64,000 nucleotides of DNA, taken from Fluviicola taffensis DSM 16823. GTDB taxonomy: Bacteria; Bacteroidota; Bacteroidia; Flavobacteriales_D; Crocinitomicaceae. Both the position numbers and the translations under genes were made by a program. The stretch spans positions 2,666,001 through 2,730,000 of the forward strand of contig NC_015321.1 of assembly GCF_000194605.1 (NCBI RefSeq), in the 5' to 3' direction. Below the pieces are notes generated by a model. That model searched no databases. It had not been told where the DNA came from and saw nothing but the letters and a program-made list of their open reading frames with translations. Positions 1-8,654 of the stretch are shown in pieces (positions within the stretch are counted from its first letter, which is position 1; every line of letters starts with the position of its first letter).

Positions 1-317
1 AAGATGAGCCAGAACAAAAAATTGTTCAGATAGGATCTTATCTGTTTGACACTGAAAATTTCACATTGAAACATCCTGAATTTGAAAAAACGCTTACGAA
101 GAAGGAGGCAATGGTTTTAAAAATATTAGGTAAATACATTAACTCAGTTGTTCCAAGAGAAAATATCCTTACTGCTGTTTGGGGACAAGATGATTATTTC
201 GCAGGAAGAAGTATGGATGTATTTATCACAAAACTGCGGAAGTATTTTTCGATGGATCCCCAAATTTCAATTTCTAATATTCATGGAATTGGATTTAAAT
301 TGGAAGTTCTTCCTTAA
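1..317 (+). CDS. OmpR-type winged-helix DNA-binding domain, 5' end outside the window
   Basis: The reading frame is open from base 3, so the gene starts before the window; the TTG at 66 is internal. The visible 104 residues form one complete winged-helix domain of the OmpR/PhoB C-terminal type: a short beta-strand segment (IGSYLFD), the LTKKEAMVLKIL helix, the recognition region around AVWGQDDYFAGRSMDVFITK, and the closing hairpin with NIHGIGFKL. It is clearly related to the C-terminal domain of the membrane-anchored regulator at 46415-47293 (both share the pattern DVFI-KLRK and NI-G-G-KL). The missing N-terminus could be a receiver domain or a signal peptide plus membrane anchor; the window cannot decide. 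The product is inferred to be a transcription factor. Confidence 0.85.
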   Translation, partial: DEPEQKIVQIGSYLFDTENFTLKHPEFEKTLTKKEAMVLKILGKYINSVVPRENILTAVWGQDDYFAGRSMDVFITKLRKYFSMDPQISISNIHGIGFKLEVLP

Positions 318-354
318 AAGTTTTTAGTGATTTAGAATCCCTGTAATAAATAGC

Positions 355-1023
355 ATGACAACAATTTTACACATTGAAACCGCCACAAAAGTATGTTCGG
401 TTGCTTTGTCCTTAAATGGTGAATTAACCCAGCTTCAGGAATTTAAAGATGATGGTTATTCGCATGGTGAACAACTCACGATTCTCATTCAAAAAGTGTT
501 GGATCTTCAAGGAATTACCGTTCAAAGTTTATCGGCTGTTTCAGTTTCTGCTGGACCTGGTTCATATACCGGGCTGCGGATTGGCGTTTCAACAGTAAAA
601 GGTTTGTGTTACGCATTGAATATTCCACTTATTTCTGTTGATACGCTTCAATCGATGGCAGAAGTGGCAAGTATTTTATATCCCAATTCCGTTCTCTGTC
701 CGATGATTGACGCACGTAGAATGGAGGTTTTTTCATTGATAACCAATTTCGAGTTGGAAATATTAAAACCAGTAAGTGCGGATGTTTTGGATGAAGATTC
801 ATATAGTGATTTTGAGCCGTTTGTTTGTTTTGGGGATGGGGCTTCGAAAATGCAAGAGATTTGGAGCGCTCGAAACATTATTTTTGATCTAGAGCTGGAA
901 CCGTCTGCAAAAGGACAGATTCACATAGCGTATCAGAAATTTTTGAATAAACAGTTCGAAGATGTGGCTTATTTTGAACCCGCTTATTTGAAAGAGTTTT
1001 ATCAGGCGCCAGCGAAAAAATAA
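355..1023 (+). CDS. tsaB: tRNA threonylcarbamoyladenosine biosynthesis protein TsaB
   Basis: TsaB is the non-catalytic ASKHA-fold partner of TsaD in the complex that adds threonylcarbamoyl to A37 of ANN-decoding tRNAs in the cytoplasm. The 222-residue product has the family's opening (ILHIETATKVCSVALS) and the strongly conserved SAGPGSYTGLRIG segment at about residues 65-77, followed by GLCYALNIPLISVDTL. Length is normal for TsaB. The C-terminal half is divergent, as is usual. It lies 37 bases after the winged-helix gene and converges on the MFS gene, which ends 9 bases beyond. The ATG at 355 directly begins the conserved first strand, so the start is well supported. Confidence 0.93.
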   Translation: MTTILHIETATKVCSVALSLNGELTQLQEFKDDGYSHGEQLTILIQKVLDLQGITVQSLSAVSVSAGPGSYTGLRIGVSTVKGLCYALNIPLISVDTLQSMAEVASILYPNSVLCPMIDARRMEVFSLITNFELEILKPVSADVLDEDSYSDFEPFVCFGDGASKMQEIWSARNIIFDLELEPSAKGQIHIAYQKFLNKQFEDVAYFEPAYLKEFYQAPAKK

Positions 1024-1032
1024 CTCACCAAA

Positions 1033-2235
1033 TTAAGAATTCTTTTTCACTCGAAACGAAGGCAAGAACACTGCAGCAATTCCTATAAGTGGTAGATATG
1101 AGCAGATGTGATATACTTCAATAATTCCGCGCTTATCGATTAAATCGCCAAGGAAAGCAGCGCCAATTCCACCCATTCCGAAAGCGAAACCATAAAACAT
1201 TCCTGAGATCATTCCAATTCTTCCTGGAAGTAATTCCTGAGCATACACAAGAATTGATGGAAAGGCTGAAGCGAGAATAAAACCTGCACATGCCAAACAA
1301 ACAATCGTTCCAGTCAGATCCATGTAAGGTAAAAGCAAGGTAAATGGAGCTGCTCCTAAGATTGAAAACCAAATGATGTTTCTACGACCGTATTTGTCGC
1401 CTGCTAATCCTCCGATTATTGTTCCAAGTGTAATTGCAAAAAGATAAACTGCCAACAACAATTGGCCTTGTGTTCCCTGCAAATTAAACCGCTCTTCCGC
1501 ATAGAAAATCAAATAACTCGAAATACTGGCAGTGTAAAAGTATTTGGAGAAAAGCAATAGTAACAGGATTCCTACCGAGATGTAAATTCGTCGTTTGGAA
1601 AGTTGATGTGTGATGATTCTTGCTTTTGTGTTTTTGAGATGCTCTTGTAAATATCCTTTGTACCAGCGGCTAACAAATAACAGAATTGCAAACCCAGCTA
1701 ATCCAGCGATGACAAACAACAAGGTGTATTTTTGTCCGAATGGGATAACGCACAAGGCTACTAAAACTGGGCCAAGAGCTGTGCCGCCGTTTCCACCTAA
1801 TTGAAAAATGGCTTGAGCGAGACTCCTCCTTCCGCCTGAAGCAGAATAAGCAACACGTGAAGCTTCTGGATGAAATACTGACGATGCAAGCCCAATACAA
1901 CAAGCTGCAGTGAGGGTCATGGTGAAGTTCTCTGAATAGGACAAAATAATAATTCCAGCAATTGCAAATAGCATTCCGAAACTAAAGGAATAAGGCTGGG
2001 GATATTTATCTGTAATGGAACCTATTATAGGCTGAAAAAGCGAGGAAGTAATTTGAAATGCAAACATGATGAAGCCGATTTGTCCATAATCCAGATTCTG
2101 CGTTTCTTTAATCAGAGGGAATAAGGGCTGCAAAACTCCTTGAATCAAATCATTCAGTAGATGCCCAAAAGCAATTGCGAAAAGAATCGGATAGGTCGTT
2201 TTTGTTGTGTCGTATGATTTCGTATCCGCTTTCAT
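1033..2235 (-). CDS. MFS transporter, fosmidomycin-resistance (Fsr) type
   Basis: A 400-residue polytopic membrane protein with about 12 hydrophobic segments. The loop after helix 2 (GSITDKYPQPY) and the matching loop in the second half (GGLAGDKYGRRN) are the paired major-facilitator signatures. The N-terminal HLLNDLIQGVLQPLFPLIK matches the Fsr-like subfamily (HxxxDxxxG near helix 1, then PLFP), which in E. coli exports fosmidomycin; the substrate here is unknown. The start is strongly supported by a perfect TAnnTTTG box whose last base lies four bases before the ATG. The gene is monocistronic and converges with tsaB. Confidence 0.87.
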   Translation of the reverse strand: MKADTKSYDTTKTTYPILFAIAFGHLLNDLIQGVLQPLFPLIKETQNLDYGQIGFIMFAFQITSSLFQPIIGSITDKYPQPYSFSFGMLFAIAGIIILSYSENFTMTLTAACCIGLASSVFHPEASRVAYSASGGRRSLAQAIFQLGGNGGTALGPVLVALCVIPFGQKYTLLFVIAGLAGFAILLFVSRWYKGYLQEHLKNTKARIITHQLSKRRIYISVGILLLLLFSKYFYTASISSYLIFYAEERFNLQGTQGQLLLAVYLFAITLGTIIGGLAGDKYGRRNIIWFSILGAAPFTLLLPYMDLTGTIVCLACAGFILASAFPSILVYAQELLPGRIGMISGMFYGFAFGMGGIGAAFLGDLIDKRGIIEVYHICSYLPLIGIAAVFLPSFRVKKNS

Positions 2236-2239
2236 GCTG

Positions 2240-2247
2240 CAAATTTA
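2240..2247 (-). promoter_or_regulatory. TAnnTTTG -7 box for the MFS gene, ATG only 4 bases away
   Basis: On the minus strand the sequence reads TAAATTTG, then CAGC, then the ATG. TAnnTTTG is the known Bacteroidota -7 element. Transcription would start at or within a base or two of the ATG, implying a leaderless mRNA (inference). Confidence 0.6.
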
Positions 2248-2362
2248 ATTGTTACTTCGTTACAGAGTTGTTAACTCAAGTGCTTATTTTAAAAATAATC
2301 CCCCTTACTTTAGCTGACCATTATTCATCTATAAAATTCTATTCTTACGAATTAGGCATTCA

Positions 2363-2375
2363 TAATTCGTAATTA
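2363..2375. repeat. TAATTCGTAATTA element, copy 1
   Basis: Thirteen-base near-palindrome (TAATT-CGT-AATTA) 20 bases upstream of the DAHP synthase ATG. Identical copies occur at 9551-9563 (before purB) and 61091-61103 (before rpsO), each preceded by similar ATTC-rich sequence. Confidence 0.6.
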
Positions 2376-2395
2376 TTAGGTAATTTGGTTTTATC

Positions 2396-3475
2396 ATGAA
2401 TAGCATCTTTCAAAAAGGGAGCAAAAGACCGATTCTTATAGCAGGACCGTGTAGTGCAGAAACAGAAGAGCAAGTAATAGAAACGGCACTTCAGATTAAA
2501 CAATTTTGTAATATCGATATGTTGCGGGCTGGAATTTGGAAGCCTCGAACGCGACCAGACTCGTTTGAAGGAGTTGGAGAAATCGGATTGAGTTGGTTAG
2601 TCAATGCAGGAAAAGAGTTGGGTGTTCCAACGACTACTGAAGTAGCTAATACCAAACATGTGGAACAAGCTTTAAAAGCTGGAGTAGATGTGCTTTGGAT
2701 TGGAGCTCGAACAACTGTGAATCCTTTTGCTGTGCAAGAAATTGCTGATTCGTTGAAAGGAGTAACAATTCCAGTAATGGTCAAAAATCCCGTAAATCCT
2801 GATTTAGAATTGTGGATTGGGGCTTTTGAACGCCTAGAAAAAGTGGGGATCAAAGATCTTGCAGCCATTCATCGTGGTTTTTCGGTCTATAAACACCCTA
2901 AATATAGAAATGTGCCCAATTGGGAAATTCCAATTGCATTACATGAACGACTTCCTAATTTGCCTATTATTAATGATCCAAGTCACATTACAGGAAATCG
3001 TAATTTGTTGTTAGAAGTTTCTCAAAAAGCAATGGATTTGAATTTTGATGGATTGATTATTGAAACACATCGAAATCCAGATGCTGCTTGGTCGGATGCA
3101 GCACAACAGTTGACACCTGAAAATTTAGGAATTCTCTTAGATTCGTTGGTTTTAAGATCTCAGAAATCCGAAAAATTGGATAGCGAACAAATTTCCATCA
3201 TTCGAGAGAAAATTGGTGATTTGGATGATCGTTTATTCGAAATTCTGACTGCAAGGATGTTGTTGAGTGAAGATTTGGGGCTTTTCAAAAAGGAACATAA
3301 TATTACGATTCTACAGCCCGAGCATTGGAAAAAACTGATTTCTGCTCGATTGAATAAAGCGACTGAATATAATTTGAGTGAGCGGTTTGTGAGACAAGTG
3401 ATGGATGCCATTCATCAAGAATCGATTCGACATCAAGTAAGGGTGATGAATAATTCCGCAAAGAAGGAAGAGTGA
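2396..3475 (+). CDS. Bifunctional 3-deoxy-7-phosphoheptulonate synthase / chorismate mutase
   Basis: The product catalyses the first step of the shikimate pathway (phosphoenolpyruvate plus erythrose 4-phosphate to DAHP) and the chorismate-to-prephenate branch to phenylalanine and tyrosine. Residues 1 to about 255 are a type I beta (KDO8P-synthase-like) DAHP synthase, with IAGPCSAETEEQ, the KPRTRPDSFEGVG substrate loop, WIGARTTVNPF, and the metal-ligand DPSH segment. Residues about 262-350 are an AroQ-type chorismate mutase, an all-helical domain with IREKIGDLDDRLFEILTARM. This fusion, with the mutase at the C-terminus, is typical of Bacteroidota. The stop codon overlaps the aroA ATG by one base, so translation of the two is probably coupled. 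Confidence 0.93.
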   Translation: MNSIFQKGSKRPILIAGPCSAETEEQVIETALQIKQFCNIDMLRAGIWKPRTRPDSFEGVGEIGLSWLVNAGKELGVPTTTEVANTKHVEQALKAGVDVLWIGARTTVNPFAVQEIADSLKGVTIPVMVKNPVNPDLELWIGAFERLEKVGIKDLAAIHRGFSVYKHPKYRNVPNWEIPIALHERLPNLPIINDPSHITGNRNLLLEVSQKAMDLNFDGLIIETHRNPDAAWSDAAQQLTPENLGILLDSLVLRSQKSEKLDSEQISIIREKIGDLDDRLFEILTARMLLSEDLGLFKKEHNITILQPEHWKKLISARLNKATEYNLSERFVRQVMDAIHQESIRHQVRVMNNSAKKEE

Positions 3476-4731
3476 TGAAACAGATTGTTCAGCCTGGTTT
3501 ACTTTCTGGAACTATTCAAATTCCAGCATCTAAAAGTGATTCTCAACGAGCAATCCTTTGTGCTGCACTATCTGATGGTGTATCCGTTTTAACAGGAGTT
3601 GGTAAAAGTGATGACGAACAAGCGATGCTTCGAGCAGTTGCAGAAATGGGCGCGAAAATCAATGTTCTTTCTGATTCGAAGGTGGAAATTAGTGGGATAA
3701 GTCACTTTCCTGAAAATGTTGAATTATCTGCTGCAGAATCTGGTCTAGGGTTGCGTTTGTTGACTTGTGTGGCTGCTAGTTTTAATCAAAAAGTAATTTT
3801 GACTGGGAGAGGAAGTTTACTTAAAAGACCTATGAATTTTTTAGATGCCGTTTTGCCTCAATTTGGCTGCGCAGTTGCATCGAATCACGGATTTTTACCG
3901 CTTGAAGTTCAAGGGCCACTTGTAGGAACGACTATAACTGTTGATGGATCGTTGAGTTCTCAATTCATTTCTGGATTGTTGATGGCACTTCCAAGAAGTC
4001 GTCAATCAAGTGTTTTGACTGTTTTAGACATGAAATCTGGACCCTATATTCAGATGACAATACGTACCTTGAAACAATTTGGAATCAAAATAGAACAAGC
4101 TGGTAGTCAATTTGAAATATTGGGAAATCAATTGTATCAATCAACTGATTATTCCATAGAAGCAGATTGGAGCTCTGCGAGTTATTGGTTGGTTGCTGCG
4201 GCTGTAGGGCATTCAATCACCGTTTCAGGATTAAAGATGAATAGCTTACAAGCGGATAAAGTGTTATTGGATGCTTTGATTAGTGCTGGTTGCAAAATCA
4301 GTTTTGAAGCGCAAACAATACGTATCGATGGTTCGGAGCTTCATTCGTTTATGTTTGATGCGACCGATTGCCCGGATTTATTTCCAGCACTGGTGGTTTT
4401 GGCAGCTAAATGTAATGGAATCTCGACTTTCAAAGGAGTCGATAGATTGATTCACAAAGAGAGTAATCGAGGAGTGGTTTTGCAAAGTGAATTTGGTAAG
4501 ATGGGATTGAAAATCGAACTGAAAGGCAATTTCATGACCGTTTTTGGTACTGGATTATTGAATGGAGCAGCTGTCGATTCTCACCACGATCATCGGATTG
4601 CAATGTGTATGGCTATCGCTGGAACACTAGCAATAGGAGAAACAAATATTACGAATGCAGAAGCAGTTTCTAAAAGTTATCCTGACTTTTGGAATCATTT
4701 GAGTGGGCTAACAAATCATTTTGCCGTTTAG
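3475..4731 (+). CDS. aroA: 3-phosphoshikimate 1-carboxyvinyltransferase (EPSP synthase)
   Basis: The enzyme transfers enolpyruvate from phosphoenolpyruvate to shikimate 3-phosphate, the sixth shikimate step. The 418-residue protein has the ASKSDSQRAILCA phosphate-binding start, GRGSLLKRPM, ATDCPDLFPAL, KESNRG and the late DHRIAMCMAIAG signature. The segment that in E. coli reads GNAGTAMRPL appears here as ESGLGLRLL, a divergent form of the phosphoenolpyruvate/glyphosate-contact loop. I chose the ATG at 3475, which overlaps the preceding TGA (TGATG-type junction); the GTG three bases earlier is in the same frame but less likely. It forms a two-gene unit with the upstream DAHP synthase/chorismate mutase. 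Confidence 0.93.
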   Translation: MKQIVQPGLLSGTIQIPASKSDSQRAILCAALSDGVSVLTGVGKSDDEQAMLRAVAEMGAKINVLSDSKVEISGISHFPENVELSAAESGLGLRLLTCVAASFNQKVILTGRGSLLKRPMNFLDAVLPQFGCAVASNHGFLPLEVQGPLVGTTITVDGSLSSQFISGLLMALPRSRQSSVLTVLDMKSGPYIQMTIRTLKQFGIKIEQAGSQFEILGNQLYQSTDYSIEADWSSASYWLVAAAVGHSITVSGLKMNSLQADKVLLDALISAGCKISFEAQTIRIDGSELHSFMFDATDCPDLFPALVVLAAKCNGISTFKGVDRLIHKESNRGVVLQSEFGKMGLKIELKGNFMTVFGTGLLNGAAVDSHHDHRIAMCMAIAGTLAIGETNITNAEAVSKSYPDFWNHLSGLTNHFAV

Positions 4732-4957
4732 ACTGAAAACGAACCTCTTATCATTTAATCGATAATTCTGGTAGATTAATATTTGGAGATTAAAATTGAT
4801 TTTTTAATTTCGTAATGCTGAAAGCTAAGAGACACACTGCATACTTACTACTAAGTTCTACGGTATTATTTTAATTAACAGCATATTTTATTGCGCCACT
4901 TTCTGGTCTTTCAGATTCAGTTGGTGAAGCAATAGTAATTTTTCTTCATAATCAGGT

Positions 4958-4986
4958 AAAAGCATCCGTCACTGACGGATGCTTTT
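4958..4986 (-). terminator. Stem-loop terminator
   Basis: A perfect 14-base inverted repeat (AAAAGCATCCGTCA and its complement, with one central base) lies 17 bases beyond the stop of the minus-strand DUF4139 gene. The T-run on the minus strand fits a rho-independent terminator; it could also stop readthrough from aroA. Confidence 0.75.
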
Positions 4987-5003
4987 GAAGTTTATAAGGT
5001 TTT

Positions 5004-6995
5004 TCATTCCAAGTAAACTGGCTGGTTTTTGCCATAATCTACTTGATAATCAAACTTGAATTGCTTTGATTCACCTTTGTTTGTGATGAATTTCCAAGTC
5101 AAGATTCCTGTTTTTTCATCCAAAGTTGCCCCAATATACGTTCCTTGTTTCACCTTGATATCATCATTGATGGAAATAGGGAAGTGATCTTTAACGATAA
5201 TAGGAATTGCAGCTCCACCGTTATTTCGAATGGTGAAATCCCAAGTTACTTCATATTTGTAGCGATTTCCGAGCAAACGTGTTTTACTCATTTCCTCACT
5301 TCGTTTTCTTTGCACAACAATTTTCTTATCTTTTCCTAAAGAGAAACTCAAAGTGTCTTTGGCAGAATTTACATCAATGAAGCTTTTACCAATATAAGTT
5401 CCATCAAAGTATAAATTTGACTCTCCATTCAATAAATTCAATTTTTCCCAACCAGATATTTGCGCTACCAAATAAACCGATTCATCCAATTTTGGAACGG
5501 CGTGGTATTCATAATCGGCTTTCATTTGATAAGTAGCAATTGCCACACGGTGATCGGCATCATCTGAAGGAATTGAAAAGGGTGTTTCGATCTGGAATTC
5601 CATACGTAAGTCTTTCTCCACTTGATTTGCAATTGTAGCAGAATAAACATCTTTAGAAGCTACTCCAGGAGTTCGTTCCAGAGCTTTCTTGTCAAATTTA
5701 ATTGTACTCATTTGAACTTTCGATTTTGTGTTTCTCGATTCTGCACTGATAGAAACTTCTTCTAGACTTTTATATGAATCACTCACTTCTTGTTCCGATT
5801 CTGCCCATTTTCCATTTCCTCCAAAAGGATTGTTCAATTTTTCCATTGCAACGGCTTCGGGATATAGTTGTGTTTTGATATATGGAGCATTGATTGTTAC
5901 ATATTTCGTGTGGTATCCCAAATATGTGATGGAATAACCGCGTTCTCCTCTTGGAACCGCGAATGAAAAATGACCAGTAGCATCAGTGGTGAAACTGTTC
6001 AATGGATTGCTGTTCATGGAAATTTTAGCAAAAGCTAAAGGTTCACCGGAAGTGGCATCCGTAATTTCTCCGTGAATGGTTTCTCCATCAAAGTTGTATT
6101 CTGGAATTTCTCGTTCGATGATTTGTTTACTTGGTGCAGGTCTGTAATAATCTACTTCCCAAGGATAAATCGTAGGTTCCAATGTGTTGTCATAAGGATC
6201 ATTTGTTGAAAGAATCAATTGGACGTCTTTCCAATCAATTCCCGTACTTTGAGTCACTAATCCTTTAGCTTCCAGAATTACTGGAGCTCCAACACCATTG
6301 CTTCGCATGTCGTAATAGGGTTTCCAAGAAGCTTTGTGTGTAATGTAGGTAAATGTGAAATCGATATTTCCAGCGTTTTTAACGTCTAGTTCAACTTCAA
6401 TTTCAGTGTAGTTAACAACGGGTAATCCTTTTCTCGTATTGATTTCTTGCTCGATTGTATTGATTTTTCGAACGACGATTTCAATCTCGGAATCCAATTG
6501 GGATTTACGCGTGTTGATTTCAGATAACTTGGCATGGAAGAAAAGGGAAGCTTCCTTTAGCTCAGCAATCTTCATGGCTTGCTGCTGACTACTTAAACTA
6601 TTATTTTTTAATAATAATTGTTCATCGAGAAGCAATACTTTGTATTCATCACGTAAAACGCGCTCTTGCTTTTCGAGTGTTTTTTTACGGTCATTCTTTT
6701 CAGTCAATTCTGTTTCAGCAATTGTTTTATCATCAAAGTTCTTTCTTGTTCGAACACTTAGAATAGTTGCTTCTTGAGAGCATTTCAACTGAATAGAGCT
6801 AGGATCTAAGAAATCGGTTAGTTTTTGAAAGACGACTACTTGTTTCCCTGCAGTTAGGTTCATTTTTTTAGCATGCTCCACTTGAGCACCTTCTTTAAAA
6901 ACGGTTACTTTTTGGATAACCGATTCTGCTTTACTTTCCTTTTGATTCCAACCGAAAAAAGGAAGTAATAGTAAAATAAATGTGATTTTTTTCAT
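5004..6995 (-). CDS. DUF4139 (MuiA-like) secreted protein with an internal carboxypeptidase-regulatory-like domain
   Basis: The 663-residue product starts with a signal peptide (MKKITFILLLLPFFGWNQ). Residues about 30-200 form the DUF4140-like N-terminal region (VTVFKEGAQVEHAKK) and a coiled coil with many E, K, Q and L. The DUF4139 beta domain is split: one part with THKASWKPYYDMRSNG at about 220, the rest at about 430-660 (VTWDFTIRNNGGAAIPI). Between them, at about 305-370, sits a CarboxypepD_reg-like module (GEITDATSGEPLAFAKISM ... LGYHTKYV), common in outer-membrane proteins of Bacteroidota. The family is named for mucoidy inhibition in other bacteria; the function here is unknown. A terminator lies just 20 bases upstream of the ATG. 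Confidence 0.85.
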   Translation of the reverse strand: MKKITFILLLLPFFGWNQKESKAESVIQKVTVFKEGAQVEHAKKMNLTAGKQVVVFQKLTDFLDPSSIQLKCSQEATILSVRTRKNFDDKTIAETELTEKNDRKKTLEKQERVLRDEYKVLLLDEQLLLKNNSLSSQQQAMKIAELKEASLFFHAKLSEINTRKSQLDSEIEIVVRKINTIEQEINTRKGLPVVNYTEIEVELDVKNAGNIDFTFTYITHKASWKPYYDMRSNGVGAPVILEAKGLVTQSTGIDWKDVQLILSTNDPYDNTLEPTIYPWEVDYYRPAPSKQIIEREIPEYNFDGETIHGEITDATSGEPLAFAKISMNSNPLNSFTTDATGHFSFAVPRGERGYSITYLGYHTKYVTINAPYIKTQLYPEAVAMEKLNNPFGGNGKWAESEQEVSDSYKSLEEVSISAESRNTKSKVQMSTIKFDKKALERTPGVASKDVYSATIANQVEKDLRMEFQIETPFSIPSDDADHRVAIATYQMKADYEYHAVPKLDESVYLVAQISGWEKLNLLNGESNLYFDGTYIGKSFIDVNSAKDTLSFSLGKDKKIVVQRKRSEEMSKTRLLGNRYKYEVTWDFTIRNNGGAAIPIIVKDHFPISINDDIKVKQGTYIGATLDEKTGILTWKFITNKGESKQFKFDYQVDYGKNQPVYLE

Positions 6996-7014
6996 GGTTT
7001 ATTGGGGTAAAAAA

Positions 7015-7038
7015 AAACGTACCCAGTTAGGTACGTTT
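7015..7038 (-). terminator. Stem-loop terminator after the TPR/PD40 gene
   Basis: AAACGTACC/GGTACGTTT 9-bp stem with a 6-base loop, followed on the minus strand by a run of nine T. It lies 21 bases beyond the TPR/PD40 stop codon and 20 bases before the DUF4139 ATG, so the downstream gene depends on readthrough or on a promoter inside this region. Confidence 0.8.
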
Positions 7039-7058
7039 ATCTATTCAATTCGTTCAAT

Positions 7059-8420
7059 TTATAGTTTAACTGGTAAAATCAATTTACTTAAATCAATTTC
7101 AAAAATATCAATACTACTTTTCTTTTCGTTGATAGTTAGTCCGCTTAAATAAGCTTTCCCTAATTCTTTGTAAATCACAAAATGAGTATCATCATTTACT
7201 GAATTTACAGAACCACCAAGGTTTTTAGCTTTTGTCCAACCTGTTCCTGTGTTTTCAGAAACAAAAACATCCAATCCACCCATTCCAACATGGCCTTCAG
7301 AGCTGAAGAACAAGAATCTTCCATCTGCAGAAATAAATGGCGTAGTTTCACGGAAATCGCTATTAATACTATCGCTTAATATTTTTGCGTCACCCCATTT
7401 TTTACCAGTTCTCTGTACGACATAAATATCTGTAGATCGTTTATCTCCTTTTCTGTCGGAAACAAAATACATCGTATTTCCATCTGCAGTTAATGCTGCT
7501 GAGCCTTCAAAGAAACTGGAATTTATTGATTTGTTTGAAATAACTTTTGGAACATTCCACTTTCCTTTTTTGGTGAATTCCACTTCGCAGATATCAGAAC
7601 TTCCAGTCATTTTTTTAGCACTCGTTGCAGTATTGTTTAAAGTAACAAAAGCATGAAGTCCATCTTTTGACATCCAAGACATGGATTCAAAGCCAGGTCC
7701 GTTGATTCGTTCCACATTGTTCGAGATACTATCAAACTTTTGCATCTTTTCATTCCAAACACCTGTGTAAACATCTTCGAAATATTCCTGATCATCTGGA
7801 TTCATCAATCCGCCAGTTGTATTGGCTCTACGAGATGTAAAATAAATGCGTTTTCCGTTACTAGTCAATACAGGAGAATAATCGTTGTAACCAGAATTCA
7901 CATCTCCCAATAAGGATAATCTTAAATTTTTCTGAGTGGCATTTTGTTTTGCAAATTCTACCGAAGCAATCTTATGCTCAATATTTAAATCTTTCGCTCT
8001 TGCTTTTGAAAGGTGTTTTAAAGCGAGTTGAAAATACGTTGCCGCTGAGTCCAATTCATTTAAATTTTGACAAGCGACACCCAAAATGTCATATATTTCA
8101 GCATCCACGTCATCTGGTCCTTTTGTTATAGCGTCAACTCCATATTGTTTTGCATACCCGAAGTTTTTCAAGCGGTAATGACAGAATGAAATCCAATAAG
8201 ATGCTTTCCAAGTGTTAGGATCCTTAATTGCAGCTTCACGAAAAACCAATAATGCTTCACGAATTTTATTGTCTGTGACTAATTGTTTTCCTTGATCAAT
8301 TTTGATTAATGCTGCTGATTTATCGATAATTCCAGTGATACTATCTTTTGGATTAGCAGTTAAAGCGAAAGATTTCGTTGAAACTAGCAGTAGTAATAGA
8401 GTTCCGAATAGGATTTTCAT
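7059..8420 (-). CDS. Secreted TPR and WD40-like (PD40) propeller protein
   Basis: The 453-residue product has a signal peptide (MKILFGTLLLLLVSTKSFA). Residues about 40-155 carry TPR-like helical repeats (IREALLVFREAAIKDPNTWKA, LDSAATYFQLALKHL). Residues about 180-445 hold PD40 propeller blades, with repeats of the kind SPVLTSNGKRIYFTSRR, SAALTADGNTMYFVSDR and TPFISADGRFLFFSSEG. This resembles the N-terminal part of PorE/OmpA-type peptidoglycan-linked proteins, but the OmpA C-terminal domain is absent. Localisation is probably periplasmic or outer-membrane associated; function unknown. A near-consensus -7 box (minus strand TTACTTTG, at 8446-8453) lies upstream, and beyond it a 100-bp tandem repeat. 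Confidence 0.83.
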   Translation of the reverse strand: MKILFGTLLLLLVSTKSFALTANPKDSITGIIDKSAALIKIDQGKQLVTDNKIREALLVFREAAIKDPNTWKASYWISFCHYRLKNFGYAKQYGVDAITKGPDDVDAEIYDILGVACQNLNELDSAATYFQLALKHLSKARAKDLNIEHKIASVEFAKQNATQKNLRLSLLGDVNSGYNDYSPVLTSNGKRIYFTSRRANTTGGLMNPDDQEYFEDVYTGVWNEKMQKFDSISNNVERINGPGFESMSWMSKDGLHAFVTLNNTATSAKKMTGSSDICEVEFTKKGKWNVPKVISNKSINSSFFEGSAALTADGNTMYFVSDRKGDKRSTDIYVVQRTGKKWGDAKILSDSINSDFRETTPFISADGRFLFFSSEGHVGMGGLDVFVSENTGTGWTKAKNLGGSVNSVNDDTHFVIYKELGKAYLSGLTINEKKSSIDIFEIDLSKLILPVKL

Positions 8421-8520
8421 ATTTATTTGTTGAATAATTTGGAGACAAAGTAATACAAAAAAATTAAAAATCAGCAGAGAATAATAACGGATGTTGTTGA
8501 ATTCATATTTATTGATAGTT

Positions 8521-8620
8521 CAATAGTTCAATAGTTCAATAGTTCAATAGTTCAATAGTTCAATAGTTCAATAGTTCAATAGTTCAATAGTTCAATAGTT
8601 CAATAGTTCAATAGTTCAAT
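8521..8620. repeat. 8-bp tandem repeat, CAATAGTT x 12.5
   Basis: Twelve and a half uninterrupted perfect copies of CAATAGTT; a degenerate copy precedes at 8513-8520. It lies 101-200 bases upstream of the minus-strand TPR/PD40 start codon and 35 bases beyond the end of the EI24-like gene. No coding frame runs through it. Copy number is likely to vary by slippage; an effect on expression is only a possibility. Confidence 0.95.
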
Positions 8621-8654
8621 ATAGATTTCCTTAAACACCTTTTGAACTTTCCCT

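Noticed and set aside
8521-8620. Possible CRISPR array
   Set aside because: Units are 8 bp with no spacers; it is a simple tandem repeat.
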